From assembly GCA_031270605.1 (NCBI GenBank), contig JAISXG010000099.1, positions 1-40,389 of the forward strand: 40,389 nt of DNA. The letters are read 5' to 3'. Below are positions 6,526 through 13,811 of this stretch, piece by piece. The first letter of the stretch is position 1. Every line of letters begins with the position of its first letter. The notes beneath the pieces were generated by a model that worked only from the letters and a program-made list of their open reading frames with translations, searched no databases and was not told where the DNA came from. This stretch comes from Oscillospiraceae bacterium (GTDB lineage Bacteria > Bacillota > Clostridia > Oscillospirales > Acutalibacteraceae). Position numbers and translations under genes: made by a program.

Positions 6526-6662
6526 ATTTTGTTGCTTTGGCCTGCTTTTATTTTTTGAATGTTTGCAACTTTGCAGAAACACGCAGGATGGTTCTGGCGT
6601 CTGAGGCGACGAGAGAACCATTCGGCGGATTTTGTGCTGGGATGAAACGATATCAATAATAC
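6526..6662. other. Non-coding stretch with a long hairpin
   Basis: The only structure seen is ATGGTTCT (6588-6595) pairing with AGAACCAT (6614-6621), enclosing CGTC/GACG (6598-6601 with 6608-6611). No gene is supported here; ORFs crossing this stretch lack RBSs and run into the MITE. Confidence 0.45.
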
Positions 6663-6826
6663 TAGGCCTTGTTTGTAAAATAGGAATTTGACGAAAAGAG
6701 AGAGATTTTTTCGCAAAACAAGGCAAAAAATTGCAGGAATACTTGCCGTATTGCAAGATTTTTTAACGCAGATTTGCGGAAAATATCCGTCTTTTGGGCA
6801 AGTTGTCATTTTACAAACAAGGCCTA
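6663..6826. mobile_element. MITE-like foldback element, copy 1
   Basis: The terminal inverted repeats are TAGGCCTTGTTTGTAAAAT (6663-6681) and ATTTTACAAACAAGGCCTA (6808-6826), perfect over 19 bp. The ends read TA|GGCC...GGCC|TA, consistent with TA target-site duplication as used by IS630/Tc1-mariner elements. The arms remain imperfectly complementary inward, and the centre carries a small hairpin: TTGC...AATAC, loop, GTATTGCAA. There is no coding capacity. The inner segment resembles copies 2 and 3 although the ends differ. Confidence 0.8.
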
Positions 6827-6836
6827 ATTCCCGTTA

Positions 6837-6875
6837 AAAATGCAGACAAAAATTCTGCGCAAAACCCCTTATGAA
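6837..6875. repeat. Degenerate dispersed repeat, copy B
   Basis: AAATGCAGACAAAAATTCTG and the following 20 bp resemble 2117-2152. It lies between MITE copy 1 and the 3' end of the GH38 gene. Confidence 0.4.
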
Positions 6876-6928
6876 TTTGGAACAAAAAGAATTTTTGAGA
6901 TTTCGCTTTTTCTCTCGCAGTTTTTAAA

Positions 6929-9900
6929 TCAGTATTTGATTTTCAGGGTTTTGATTTCAAACGGGCGGAAGGTGAGGGCGGCGGGGGAGACGGAGGGCAG
7001 GGGACGCAGCGTTTCCTCAAGCATGTTGGTTTCTTCCGTTGCCAGAGCGCCGTCAAAGAACGTCACATTGACGTTGGTGTATACGCCCTCGGCTTCATAC
7101 AGCCTTGCGATGAATGCCTTTTCGTTGTCCTCGCAGGGCTTGATGGATTCCACAATGATGTTTGCCGCGTCAATCTCCAAAAGAGCGGGGGAGCTGTATT
7201 CGCCCTGCGTCGCAATGGCCGGGATGTTCAACTCATAGGCGGGGCGGATGACGCTTTCGGCCGAGAAGCCGCTGTTGTGGGGCAGGAAGGAATATACGCA
7301 GCGGTGAATGCCGTCCTTGTCGCCGAAATGGTCGGGCCGGTTGCCGCCTTTATGAAGGGAGAGGCGCAGGCTGCCGCCGTCGAGGGTGATGCCGTATTTG
7401 CAGTCGTTGAGCACCGCCACGCCGTAGCGGGTTTCCGACAGGTCTGTGTATTTGTGGTTCACGACCTCAAACTTTGCCTGCTCGAGGCTGTTGTTGCGGG
7501 TCGTGGGGCGTTTGGCGTAGCCGAATTGGATCTCCTGCCTTGCCATATCTTCCATAATGCTTGTGTCGAAAGAGGTTTTGAGGAAACGATGGTCGTCGTT
7601 CCAGTCCATGGCGGTGTCAAAGCGCACCTCGGGGCTGTTCGCGAAAAAGATCATGTCCTGTGTGACTGTGGATTTTTCGGTGATGCGATAGGTTGAGCGA
7701 ATGATATATGCCACGCTGCCAACTGAAATGACCTCGCGGCCGAGCAAAACAGACGTGTCATGGAACTTACATTCGATGTCTGCGTCCAAGTCCCAGTTAT
7801 CCCACTGGCAGGGCACATCCTCCGCCACGAGGAAGGTATTGAGGGGGTAGCCCTCGCCCTTGAGCTCGCGGTTTGCGGTTGTGTCTATGAAGGATGTGAT
7901 GCGCCCGGCCTCATCAAAGACTACCGAAGCGAAAGGTGTGGCGAGGCTGCTGCCCGTTGCGCTGAAACTGCTTGCGGCTTCGGGTTCGCCCTTGACAAGC
8001 TTGAGCGTCACGCTGCCGAACGCGGAGATTTTTACACCTGCTATGAGCAGTTTATCATTGCCGTCGAGGTCGGTGTAGCGCTGCTGGGCATAGGGGCCGT
8101 CCGCAATATAGCCCGCGGGCACGGTGAGCGCCTGCACGTCGCTTCTTGCAAACGAAAGGGTGTTGATGAGAGTGACGGTGTTTTCTTCGCTCGTGTTCAC
8201 CACCGCGGCGATGCCTGCGCGCGCGTCCGCGATCAGTTTTGCGGTTTGCGCGCGGCTTTCGACATGGGCGCGGTTGATGCAGGTGCCGGGAAGGATGTCA
8301 TGGAACTGGTTGAGCAAAAGCACCTTATAAAGCGGCGCGATTTGTTCGCTGCTTGCAACGGCCTTGTTTTTCACCGCTTCATTCACGGTGATATATTCAA
8401 GGTCGCGCAGCGCAAGCTCTGCTTTTCTGTTGTTGCGCTTGATGGTGTGCTGGTTTGTGAGCGTGCCGCGGTGCAGCTCGAGATACAGCTCACCCTTATA
8501 GGTGTTGGGGTGCACGGCAGTGGCCTCAAGGTCTTTCATGAATTCGCCCACGGCCATGTGTTTTGCCCTGCCCACGCCGTCAAGGTCTTCACACCGGCGG
8601 GCAAGCTCAATCATTTCAAATTGCGGGCCGCCGCCGCCGTCGCCGAAGCCATAGGCAAGATAGCGTTTATCTGTGACTGACTTTTGCTTCAGTCCGCCGC
8701 CCTCGCCTGAAAGGCGGTCCATCAGCGATTCGGCGTCGGGGTAATGGTGGGTGGTGTTGAAGTGGGAGAATACCTTGGTGCCGTCAAGCCCCTGCCAATA
8801 GAACGTGTCATAGGGGAACTTGTTGGTGTCGTTCCAGCCGATTTTTGTGGTGAGGAAATAGTCGACGGCGCAGCCCTTCATAATCTGTGGGATCGCGGCG
8901 GAATAGCCGAAGGTGTCCGGCAGCCAGAAGCAGTTTGCGGTGTAATCAAAATGCTCTCTTGTAAAGCGCTGCCCCCACAGGAACTGGCGCACCATGGATT
9001 CGCCCGAGGTAATGTTGCAGTCGCACTCCACCCAAACCGCGCCGTTCGGCTCATAGCGCCCCTCTTTGACCTTTGCCTTGATGGCTTCAAACAGCTCGGG
9101 GTAGTGCTCGAGCAAAAAGTCGCTGTGGCAGGCCGAGCTTTGAATGAAGCGGTATTCGGGATATTGCTCCATCAGACTGAGCTGGTTCGCATAGGTGCGG
9201 GCGCATTTTTTGACCGTTTCGCCCACATGCCAGAGCCAGGCCGTGTCCATGTGCGAATGGCCGGTGATGCCCGCGAAGGGCGCGGAGTCGCTTGTTTTCA
9301 CGCTGAGCGCGGCTTTCATTGCAGGGGATGCCGCTTTGAGCGCATCCATGAAGCTTTCGCGGCTTGTGTCTTCGGGTGAATAATAGACGGTTTTGTGCAC
9401 TTCATATAAAGCGTTGATCACGTCGCCGCGGCGAAAGCTGTTTTTTGGCATATCCTTCGCCATTTGGTTGAGGGTCACAAGGTCAAAATAAAAATCCTGA
9501 ATCTCGTAATTTTTCACGCAGATGTCCGCGCCGTTATAGAGGAAGTTGAAGCTGGGCTGGGGGTTGTTTTCAAACGGGCTGCAGCCATAGCAATAATGCC
9601 CGGCGTAGTATTCAAGGTCGATGGCGATTGTTTCGCCCGCAGAAGCGGATTGTTTCAGCATGTCGCAGTAGTGGTTGCCGTGGCCGGTGAACACGATTTT
9701 TGTGGCGAAGGTGCCGAACGGCAGGCCGTTCACCCACAGCATGGCCTCGTAGCCCTCAATGTGCGGGCGGATGAACAGCTGCCTGCCCGCAAGGGCTTCG
9801 GGCACGGCGTAGCTGCTTTTAAACCAGCAATAACCGCATTCCGCGCCCCAGCGCCAGCCCTTTTCAACGGGCGCAAAGAGGGACATGCCGGGGATTTTGT

Positions 9901-10030
9901 GGTGCTGCTCAATGGTCTGAAAAGCTGAAAATCCGATTTCGTCCGCCTTTTCAAAAATCATGGGCTCAAGTTGCTCTTCAAAGCGCCTGAGTTTCTTTAG
10001 CATGCGGTCTATTTGTGCGTCATTTAACAT
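6929..10030 (-). CDS. Alpha-mannosidase, glycoside hydrolase family 38
   Basis: The product is 1033 aa from the ATG at 10030, chosen because AGAGGTG lies 5 nt upstream; the in-frame ATG at 10051 has no RBS. There is an N-terminal beta-domain (about 1-225); the GH38 catalytic barrel with zinc ligands in HSHMDTAWLW (258-262) and the probable nucleophile Asp372 in WLPDTFGYS; then the central helical and C-terminal beta-sandwich domains (FNTTHHYPD, RGTLTNQHTIKRNNRKAE). It releases alpha-linked mannose from glycans; no signal peptide is visible, so it probably acts on imported oligosaccharides. It is monocistronic, with a good promoter, and MITE sequence lies on both sides. Confidence 0.95.
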   Translation of the reverse strand: MLNDAQIDRMLKKLRRFEEQLEPMIFEKADEIGFSAFQTIEQHHKIPGMSLFAPVEKGWRWGAECGYCWFKSSYAVPEALAGRQLFIRPHIEGYEAMLWVNGLPFGTFATKIVFTGHGNHYCDMLKQSASAGETIAIDLEYYAGHYCYGCSPFENNPQPSFNFLYNGADICVKNYEIQDFYFDLVTLNQMAKDMPKNSFRRGDVINALYEVHKTVYYSPEDTSRESFMDALKAASPAMKAALSVKTSDSAPFAGITGHSHMDTAWLWHVGETVKKCARTYANQLSLMEQYPEYRFIQSSACHSDFLLEHYPELFEAIKAKVKEGRYEPNGAVWVECDCNITSGESMVRQFLWGQRFTREHFDYTANCFWLPDTFGYSAAIPQIMKGCAVDYFLTTKIGWNDTNKFPYDTFYWQGLDGTKVFSHFNTTHHYPDAESLMDRLSGEGGGLKQKSVTDKRYLAYGFGDGGGGPQFEMIELARRCEDLDGVGRAKHMAVGEFMKDLEATAVHPNTYKGELYLELHRGTLTNQHTIKRNNRKAELALRDLEYITVNEAVKNKAVASSEQIAPLYKVLLLNQFHDILPGTCINRAHVESRAQTAKLIADARAGIAAVVNTSEENTVTLINTLSFARSDVQALTVPAGYIADGPYAQQRYTDLDGNDKLLIAGVKISAFGSVTLKLVKGEPEAASSFSATGSSLATPFASVVFDEAGRITSFIDTTANRELKGEGYPLNTFLVAEDVPCQWDNWDLDADIECKFHDTSVLLGREVISVGSVAYIIRSTYRITEKSTVTQDMIFFANSPEVRFDTAMDWNDDHRFLKTSFDTSIMEDMARQEIQFGYAKRPTTRNNSLEQAKFEVVNHKYTDLSETRYGVAVLNDCKYGITLDGGSLRLSLHKGGNRPDHFGDKDGIHRCVYSFLPHNSGFSAESVIRPAYELNIPAIATQGEYSSPALLEIDAANIIVESIKPCEDNEKAFIARLYEAEGVYTNVNVTFFDGALATEETNMLEETLRPLPSVSPAALTFRPFEIKTLKIKY

Positions 10031-10063
10031 AAAAACACCTCTGCATTTCATTTAATCTTCCTC

Positions 10064-10092
10064 ATTATACAGGCAGGCCGGCGGTAATTCAA
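10064..10092 (-). promoter_or_regulatory. SigA promoter of the GH38 gene
   Basis: TTGAAT (10092-10087), 17-bp spacer, TATAAT (10069-10064), 34 bp before the start codon. A MITE-end remnant lies 14 bp upstream of the -35 box. Confidence 0.75.
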
Positions 10093-10106
10093 TAGTGTTC
10101 TGTTTT

Positions 10107-10123
10107 ATTTTAAACAAGGCCTA
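10107..10123. mobile_element. Solo MITE terminal repeat (remnant)
   Basis: ATTTTAAACAAGGCCTA matches the right end of MITE copy 1 (ATTTTACAAACAAGGCCTA) with a 2-nt deletion. No partner end was found nearby on this side of the GH38 gene. Confidence 0.55.
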
Positions 10124-10191
10124 AAGGAGGTGGGGGCTTGAATCAATTTTTGAATACAATCAAAATATTTTGAAAAAATAATAAAATATTA

Positions 10192-10221
10192 TTGACAATA
10201 TTGTGTATTGCACAGTATAAT
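10192..10221 (+). promoter_or_regulatory. Promoter of padR with an operator-like palindrome in the spacer
   Basis: TTGACA (10192-10197), 18-bp spacer, TATAAT (10216-10221). The spacer holds TATTGTG-N5-CACAGTA, a one-mismatch palindrome placed to block RNA polymerase. Autoregulation by the PadR protein encoded next is the obvious inference. Confidence 0.75.
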
Positions 10222-10321
10222 ACAAACAAAAGGGATGCGGTGTTGCTTTAAGTATCGGTGTTTTGTGTGTGTCGCATCCCGCACAGGCAAAACCCTTGAC
10301 CCGGAAAGGGGTGAATTGCTT
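10222..10321 (+). other. Folded 5' untranslated region of padR
   Basis: GGGATGCG (10232-10239) pairs with CGCATCCC (10273-10280). Downstream, CCCTT can pair with AAGGG of the Shine-Dalgarno sequence. It may control translation; no known riboswitch is recognised. Confidence 0.4.
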
Positions 10322-10669
10322 ATGTCAGAAAGTGAGCAGCTGCACGGCTACATCACCGAGCTGCGGCGCGGCGCGCTGACGCTGGCGGTGCTCGGCAGCC
10401 TGACAAAGCCCTGTTATGGCTATGCGCTGCTGCAATCCTTGCAGCAAAAACAAATTTTAATTGAAGCAAACACCCTGTATCCGCTGTTGCGGCGGCTTGA
10501 GGCGCAGGGGCTGCTGCAAAGCGATTGGGACACGGCGGAGAGCCGCCCCAGAAAATATTACAGCATCAGTGAAAAGGGCAAAGAAATATATCAGGGTCTG
10601 CTGGCCGAATGGAACAGCATGCAGCAGAGCATGAAAGCCGTCTTTCGGAGGGAGAATGACAATGAATAA
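10322..10669 (+). CDS. PadR family transcriptional regulator
   Basis: The product is 115 aa from ATG 10322 (AAAGGGGTG upstream); longer in-frame extensions cross the folded leader and are not credible. It has a winged-helix domain with the PadR signatures LAVLGSLTKPCYGYAL, ANTLYPLLRRLEAQGLL and KYYSISEKGKE (about 15-85), and a short C-terminal dimerisation helix. PadR proteins are usually repressors of an adjacent membrane-protein or exporter gene. The next gene overlaps its 3' end by 14 bp, so the two are translationally coupled and probably autoregulated through the promoter palindrome. Confidence 0.93.
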   Translation: MSESEQLHGYITELRRGALTLAVLGSLTKPCYGYALLQSLQQKQILIEANTLYPLLRRLEAQGLLQSDWDTAESRPRKYYSISEKGKEIYQGLLAEWNSMQQSMKAVFRRENDNE

Positions 10670-11690
10670 TTTGATCGACCGTTATGTTTATGATGTGATC
10701 CGCCGCCTGCCCGAGCATGAGCGCGCGGATGTTGAAAAAGAACTGCGCGCAAATATTTTCGACATGCTGCCCGAGGATGCGGACGAGCAGGATATCGCCG
10801 CTGTTTTAAGCGAGCTGGGGTCGCCCTTTTATCTGGCGAACCAATACCGCCAGCCCCAGCGCTACCTGATTTCGCCCGCCGTATATAATGATTATCTGCG
10901 CGTGCTCAAACACCTTGTGCCCATTGTCGGCGCTTTGGTGTTTGTAATCGGCGTTTTCGTTGGTATTATGGAGTCGTTGGATTTTGAAAACGGCCTGGCT
11001 TACCGTATATCGCACATTTTGTCACAGGGCTTTTCTCTTGGATTCTCGGCCGCCTTTTATATGCTGTTTTGGACGACGGTCGGCTTTGTGATTGCAGAGC
11101 GCACCGGAGCCTATAACGGCCTGCAAAAGCACAGGGAATGGAAAATTTCTGATTTGCCCGAGCAGATGCCGGGCAGCGGCAAACGCATTCCGCTTTCGGA
11201 CAGCATCGCCGAGCTGATCGTGACGCTTGTGTTCTGCGGCACAATTATTTTATATTGTTTTAATGCATTTCCGTTTCTTTTGATTCGGAACGGGGCGCTG
11301 GAAAATTTTCATATTTTCAATGCGGCGGCGCTGAATTTCGGAAAGCTCGCGTTTTCTGTGATCGCCGTGCTGGGCAGCGTTGAGGCGTTGATGAAAATCA
11401 TATTCCGCCGCTGGACGCTGCCTGTTTTGCTTGCCACGCTTGCGAACAGCCTGGTGAGCATGGGGTTTTTGCTGCACATTTTTAACCGGCCCGACCTGCT
11501 GCTGCCTGAATTTGTGACTTATGTAAAGACCGCCGAGTGGGGCAATGCGGATATTGAGCGGTTTTTCGTGCAGGACGGCTTGCAGGTGATTCTGCTGCTG
11601 GTTTGTGTGCTTGTTGTGCTTGTTTCGCTGCTTGAAATCGGTTTGGCGGTCTATAAAACTGTTTTTCAATATAGGCGTAAAAAGACATAA
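10656..11690 (+). CDS. HAAS-domain polytopic membrane protein, PadR partner
   Basis: This is a 344-aa protein. The first 60 residues (LIDRYVYDVIRRLPEHERADVEKELRA...LSELGSP) form a HAAS domain, the small helical module typical of proteins encoded directly after PadR regulators. About six hydrophobic segments follow (around 90-110, 123-150, 187-212, 220-245, 250-275, 300-330). Such pairs are common in Firmicutes and are thought to sense envelope or drug stress, but the exact function is unknown. A second ATG at 10662 is equally possible: GGAGG is 4 nt from the first and 10 nt from the second. Confidence 0.88.
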   Translation: MTMNNLIDRYVYDVIRRLPEHERADVEKELRANIFDMLPEDADEQDIAAVLSELGSPFYLANQYRQPQRYLISPAVYNDYLRVLKHLVPIVGALVFVIGVFVGIMESLDFENGLAYRISHILSQGFSLGFSAAFYMLFWTTVGFVIAERTGAYNGLQKHREWKISDLPEQMPGSGKRIPLSDSIAELIVTLVFCGTIILYCFNAFPFLLIRNGALENFHIFNAAALNFGKLAFSVIAVLGSVEALMKIIFRRWTLPVLLATLANSLVSMGFLLHIFNRPDLLLPEFVTYVKTAEWGNADIERFFVQDGLQVILLLVCVLVVLVSLLEIGLAVYKTVFQYRRKKT

Positions 11691-11710
11691 GCAGCCTGTT
11701 CGGCAAAAAA

Positions 11711-11733
11711 GCACGCCGCCTGCGTGCCTTTTG
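11711..11733 (+). terminator. Weak terminator after the padR operon
   Basis: GCACG (11711-11715) pairs with CGTGC (11723-11727), followed by CTTTTG. Confidence 0.4.
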
Positions 11734-11739
11734 TATAAA

Positions 11740-11796
11740 GGCAATACCGCGCAATTCTGGCGTCAATCTTCTGAACGGGAATTGTGCGGTGTTGCC
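11740..11796. repeat. Long inverted repeat between convergent genes
   Basis: GGCAATACCGCGCAATTC (11740-11757) pairs over 18 positions with 11779-11796; the two non-Watson-Crick positions would be G-U wobbles in RNA. The loop is 21 nt and no T-run follows on plus. It could be a bidirectional RNA stabiliser/terminator or a mobile remnant. Confidence 0.65.
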
Positions 11797-11817
11797 TGAA
11801 GTATAAAATCTGGGGTA

Positions 11818-12198
11818 TCAGTGATTGGAGCAGGTCATTTTCTGTGCGGACGAAGTGAGCAGCTTTTCATTAATTGCGGCGTGCATATCCGAATAGTCGC
11901 ACAGGGTGAAACGGTCACTTTGTGCATACATTGTCTGCACAAAGTCGCGCGTGTCCCCGTTCATGCCAAAATCCACAGCTATGATCTCGCAGTAATTGAT
12001 TTCTCCGCAGATATTCCGCTTTTCGAGCGCGGCGCCAAGCAGGCTCACGGGGTTGTTTTCCTCTGTGAGCGGCAGAATCACCACATAGCTCTGGCGCCTG
12101 CGCGGCGTTAAAAGCCGCATGATCGTGAAATAGATCACGCAGATGACTCCGGTCAACAACAGCAAAGACGCGAAAAAATACAGCACATAATTCAGCAT
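11818..12198 (-). CDS. Small membrane-anchored protein of unknown function
   Basis: The product is 126 aa from the ATG at 12198, 10 nt after AAAGGA; the longer frame up to 12291 crosses a likely promoter. It has one N-terminal transmembrane helix (about 4-28), a basic stop-transfer (RLLTPRRRQS), then a cytoplasmic alpha/beta segment with VVILPLTEENNPVSLLGAALEKR and IIAVDFGMNGDTRDFVQTM. This LPL...DFGM pattern recurs in short clostridial proteins of unknown role often found near RNase P RNA; that recollection is not checked. No catalytic motif is evident. Confidence 0.7.
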   Translation of the reverse strand: MLNYVLYFFASLLLLTGVICVIYFTIMRLLTPRRRQSYVVILPLTEENNPVSLLGAALEKRNICGEINYCEIIAVDFGMNGDTRDFVQTMYAQSDRFTLCDYSDMHAAINEKLLTSSAQKMTCSNH

Positions 12199-12264
12199 AA
12201 AAACGACCATCCTTTCTGTAATGCCTAGGGGCTGTTTGGTAATTGTATTATTTTTAACGAAAGA

Positions 12265-12292
12265 ATTATAATATAGAGCGTTTTTGCGCAAA
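12265..12292 (-). promoter_or_regulatory. Possible promoter of the small membrane protein gene
   Basis: TTTGCG (12292-12287), 16-bp spacer, TATAAT (12270-12265). The -35 box overlaps the end of the RNase P terminator. Confidence 0.4.
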
Positions 12293-12331
12293 AAAAACAG
12301 CGCCCCTTACAATTCATTGTATGGGGCGCTG
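12290..12331 (-). terminator. Terminator of RNase P RNA
   Basis: CAGCGCCCC (12331-12323) pairs with GGGGCGCTG (12306-12298), with an AT-rich inner extension, followed by a T8 run on the minus strand. Confidence 0.9.
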
Positions 12332-12341
12332 CGTGTTTTGG

Positions 12342-12771
12342 TGCGAGTAAATCTGTAAGCCGGGTTCTGTCATTCAAGGCAATCATCTATCTTTGCGCCA
12401 TGTTGCCATGACGCTCCGGCAAAAATGCCGTGCCATCCGTCAAAGTTATGGCCGAGCAAGCCACTTTGGTCGATGTTGCTCCGGATAGGGTTTACAGGGC
12501 AGCACGGTCTCCCGTGCGCCGGTGAGCTCTTACCTCGCCTTTCCACCCTTACCCAACACTTAGTGAAACATGCTTCATAATAAAACAAGGCAGGGTTGTT
12601 TTTGCTGCATCTCTGCACAATACGAAGTATTCTTCACTAAGTGTTGGGCGGTATATCTCTGTTGCACTTTCCCTAAGGTCACCCTCGGCGGCCGTTAGCC
12701 GTTATCCTGCTCTGCGGAGCCCGGACTTTCCTCACCGGCCTGCGCCGGCGCGACTGCCCAACTTACTCGCG
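12342..12771 (-). ncRNA. rnpB: RNase P RNA, bacterial type A, with enlarged P12
   Basis: The RNA is the catalytic subunit that removes 5' leaders from pre-tRNAs, working with RnpA. On the minus strand the universal landmarks are present: the P1 strand GCGAGTAA, GAGGAAAGTCCGGGCTCC near the 5' end, GAGGGTGACC, ATACCGCC before P12, GGTAAGGGTGGAAAGG after P12, GGTAAGAGCTCACC, and the 3' ACCCGGCTTACAGA with TTACTCGC closing P1. Between ATACCGCC and GGTAAGGGTG, where about 25 nt are usual, there are about 97 nt: a 16-bp helix (12648-12633 with 12567-12552) topped by further hairpins. It has its own promoter and terminator. Confidence 0.97.
12552..12648 (-). other. Expanded P12 helix of RNase P RNA
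   Basis: CCCAACACTTAGTGAA and its exact complement form a 16-bp stem. The crown can form AATAC-TTC-GTATT, TGCA-GAGA-TGCA and AAAACA/TGTTTT hairpins. An inserted foldback element is one explanation, since the AATAC...GTATT cap recalls the MITEs elsewhere in the window; ordinary P12 variability is the other. Confidence 0.6.
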
Positions 12772-12777
12772 TTATTT

Positions 12778-12806
12778 ATAATATAGACATTCTAAAAAAA
12801 AGTCAA
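12778..12806 (-). promoter_or_regulatory. SigA promoter of RNase P RNA
   Basis: TTGACT (12806-12801), 17-bp spacer, TATTAT (12783-12778), ending about 7 bp before the P1 strand of the RNA. Confidence 0.85.
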
Positions 12807-12827
12807 TAAGAAATGAATGGTTTTATA

Positions 12828-12857
12828 TTGATTTGCTCCCGCAAATAGTGCTATAAT
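12828..12857 (+). promoter_or_regulatory. Promoter of the inositol operon with a palindrome in the spacer
   Basis: TTGATT (12828-12833), 18-bp spacer, TATAAT (12852-12857). ATTTGC-TCCC-GCAAAT (12831-12846) overlaps the -35 box and spacer and is a likely repressor operator. Confidence 0.75.
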
Positions 12858-12911
12858 AACCCATAGTTTATAAGATTTATACAAATATTATCAAAGTATT
12901 CGGAGAAAGCT

Positions 12912-13754
12912 ATGCCGCTTGTTGACTTAAAAACACTGCTTTTGTTTGCAGAGAAAGAAAAGCGGGCCGTCGGCGCGTTCAGTGTCGGCAACATGGAAAT
13001 GGTTCTGGGCGTTATACGCGCCGCGGAAGAGGCAGGTGCGTCCGTGATTTTGCAGATTGCCGAAAAGCGCCTCGCCGCCTCGCCGCTACACTTAATGGCG
13101 CCGATGATGGTTTCTGCCGCGCAAAATGCGGCGGTGGATGTTTGCGTGCACCTTGACCACGGCCTGAGCATGGAGTGCATTGAGGACGCGCTGGCCTATG
13201 GCTTTACTTCCGTGATGCTGGACGCATCGCTGCTGCCGTTTGAAGAGAACGTTGCGCTCACAAACCGCGTGTGTGAGAAAGCAAGGCGCTTCGGCGCGTC
13301 TGTGGAAGCGGAGCTGGGCGTTGTGGGCGGCAACGAGGGCGACACGGCAGAGCACCGCGTCACCTGCACCGACCCTCAAAAGGCAAAAGAATTTTGCGAA
13401 AAAACGGGCATAGACGCATTGGCGGTCGCCATCGGCAACGCGCACGGCAACTATCCCGTGCTGCCCGCGCTGCGGTTTGATGTGCTTGAGCAGATCCATG
13501 CCGCGGTGTCCACCCCTCTTGTGTTGCATGGCGGCACAGGAATTACGGGTGCAATGTTCCAAAAAGTCATTCGCTGCGGCGTGCGCAAAATCAACATTGC
13601 CACCGCCAGCTTTGACGCGTTGGCGCAAAACGCGAAAAGCTATTGTGCAGGAGCAGGCGTGCCCGATTATTTCGCGCTTTCGGCAAAGGAGTCTGACGGC
13701 GTTTATCAAAATGTGAAACGGCACATTGCCATATTCAACCAAAAAGATGTGTGA
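12912..13754 (+). CDS. iolJ: Class II aldolase, probable 6-phospho-5-dehydro-2-deoxy-D-gluconate aldolase
   Basis: This 280-aa protein belongs to the zinc-dependent class II fructose-bisphosphate aldolase family: HLDHG with the catalytic Asp82 and zinc-binding His83, EAELGVVGG (132-140), IGNAHGNY (His178) and LHGGTGI (His206). In the inositol pathway this enzyme splits 5-dehydro-2-deoxygluconate 6-phosphate into dihydroxyacetone phosphate and malonate semialdehyde. That role is inferred from its place as first gene before iolC-iolB-iolD-iolE; by sequence alone a tagatose/fructose-bisphosphate aldolase role cannot be excluded. AGTATTCGGAGAAAGCT provides the RBS. Confidence 0.85.
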   Translation: MPLVDLKTLLLFAEKEKRAVGAFSVGNMEMVLGVIRAAEEAGASVILQIAEKRLAASPLHLMAPMMVSAAQNAAVDVCVHLDHGLSMECIEDALAYGFTSVMLDASLLPFEENVALTNRVCEKARRFGASVEAELGVVGGNEGDTAEHRVTCTDPQKAKEFCEKTGIDALAVAIGNAHGNYPVLPALRFDVLEQIHAAVSTPLVLHGGTGITGAMFQKVIRCGVRKINIATASFDALAQNAKSYCAGAGVPDYFALSAKESDGVYQNVKRHIAIFNQKDV

Positions 13755-13811
13755 GCAGGGTGTTCATCCGTGCTTATGCGTCTTTTATATTATCAGAAAG
13801 GAAGAACTGTT

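Noticed and set aside
6412..6809. Two minus-strand ORFs over the MITE
   Set aside because: They run through the foldback element and terminator without RBSs.
10121..10173. Perfect AAAGGAGGT followed by TTG and an 11-codon ORF
   Set aside because: It lies in the divergent promoter region beside a MITE remnant with no plus-strand promoter upstream; it is probably chance.
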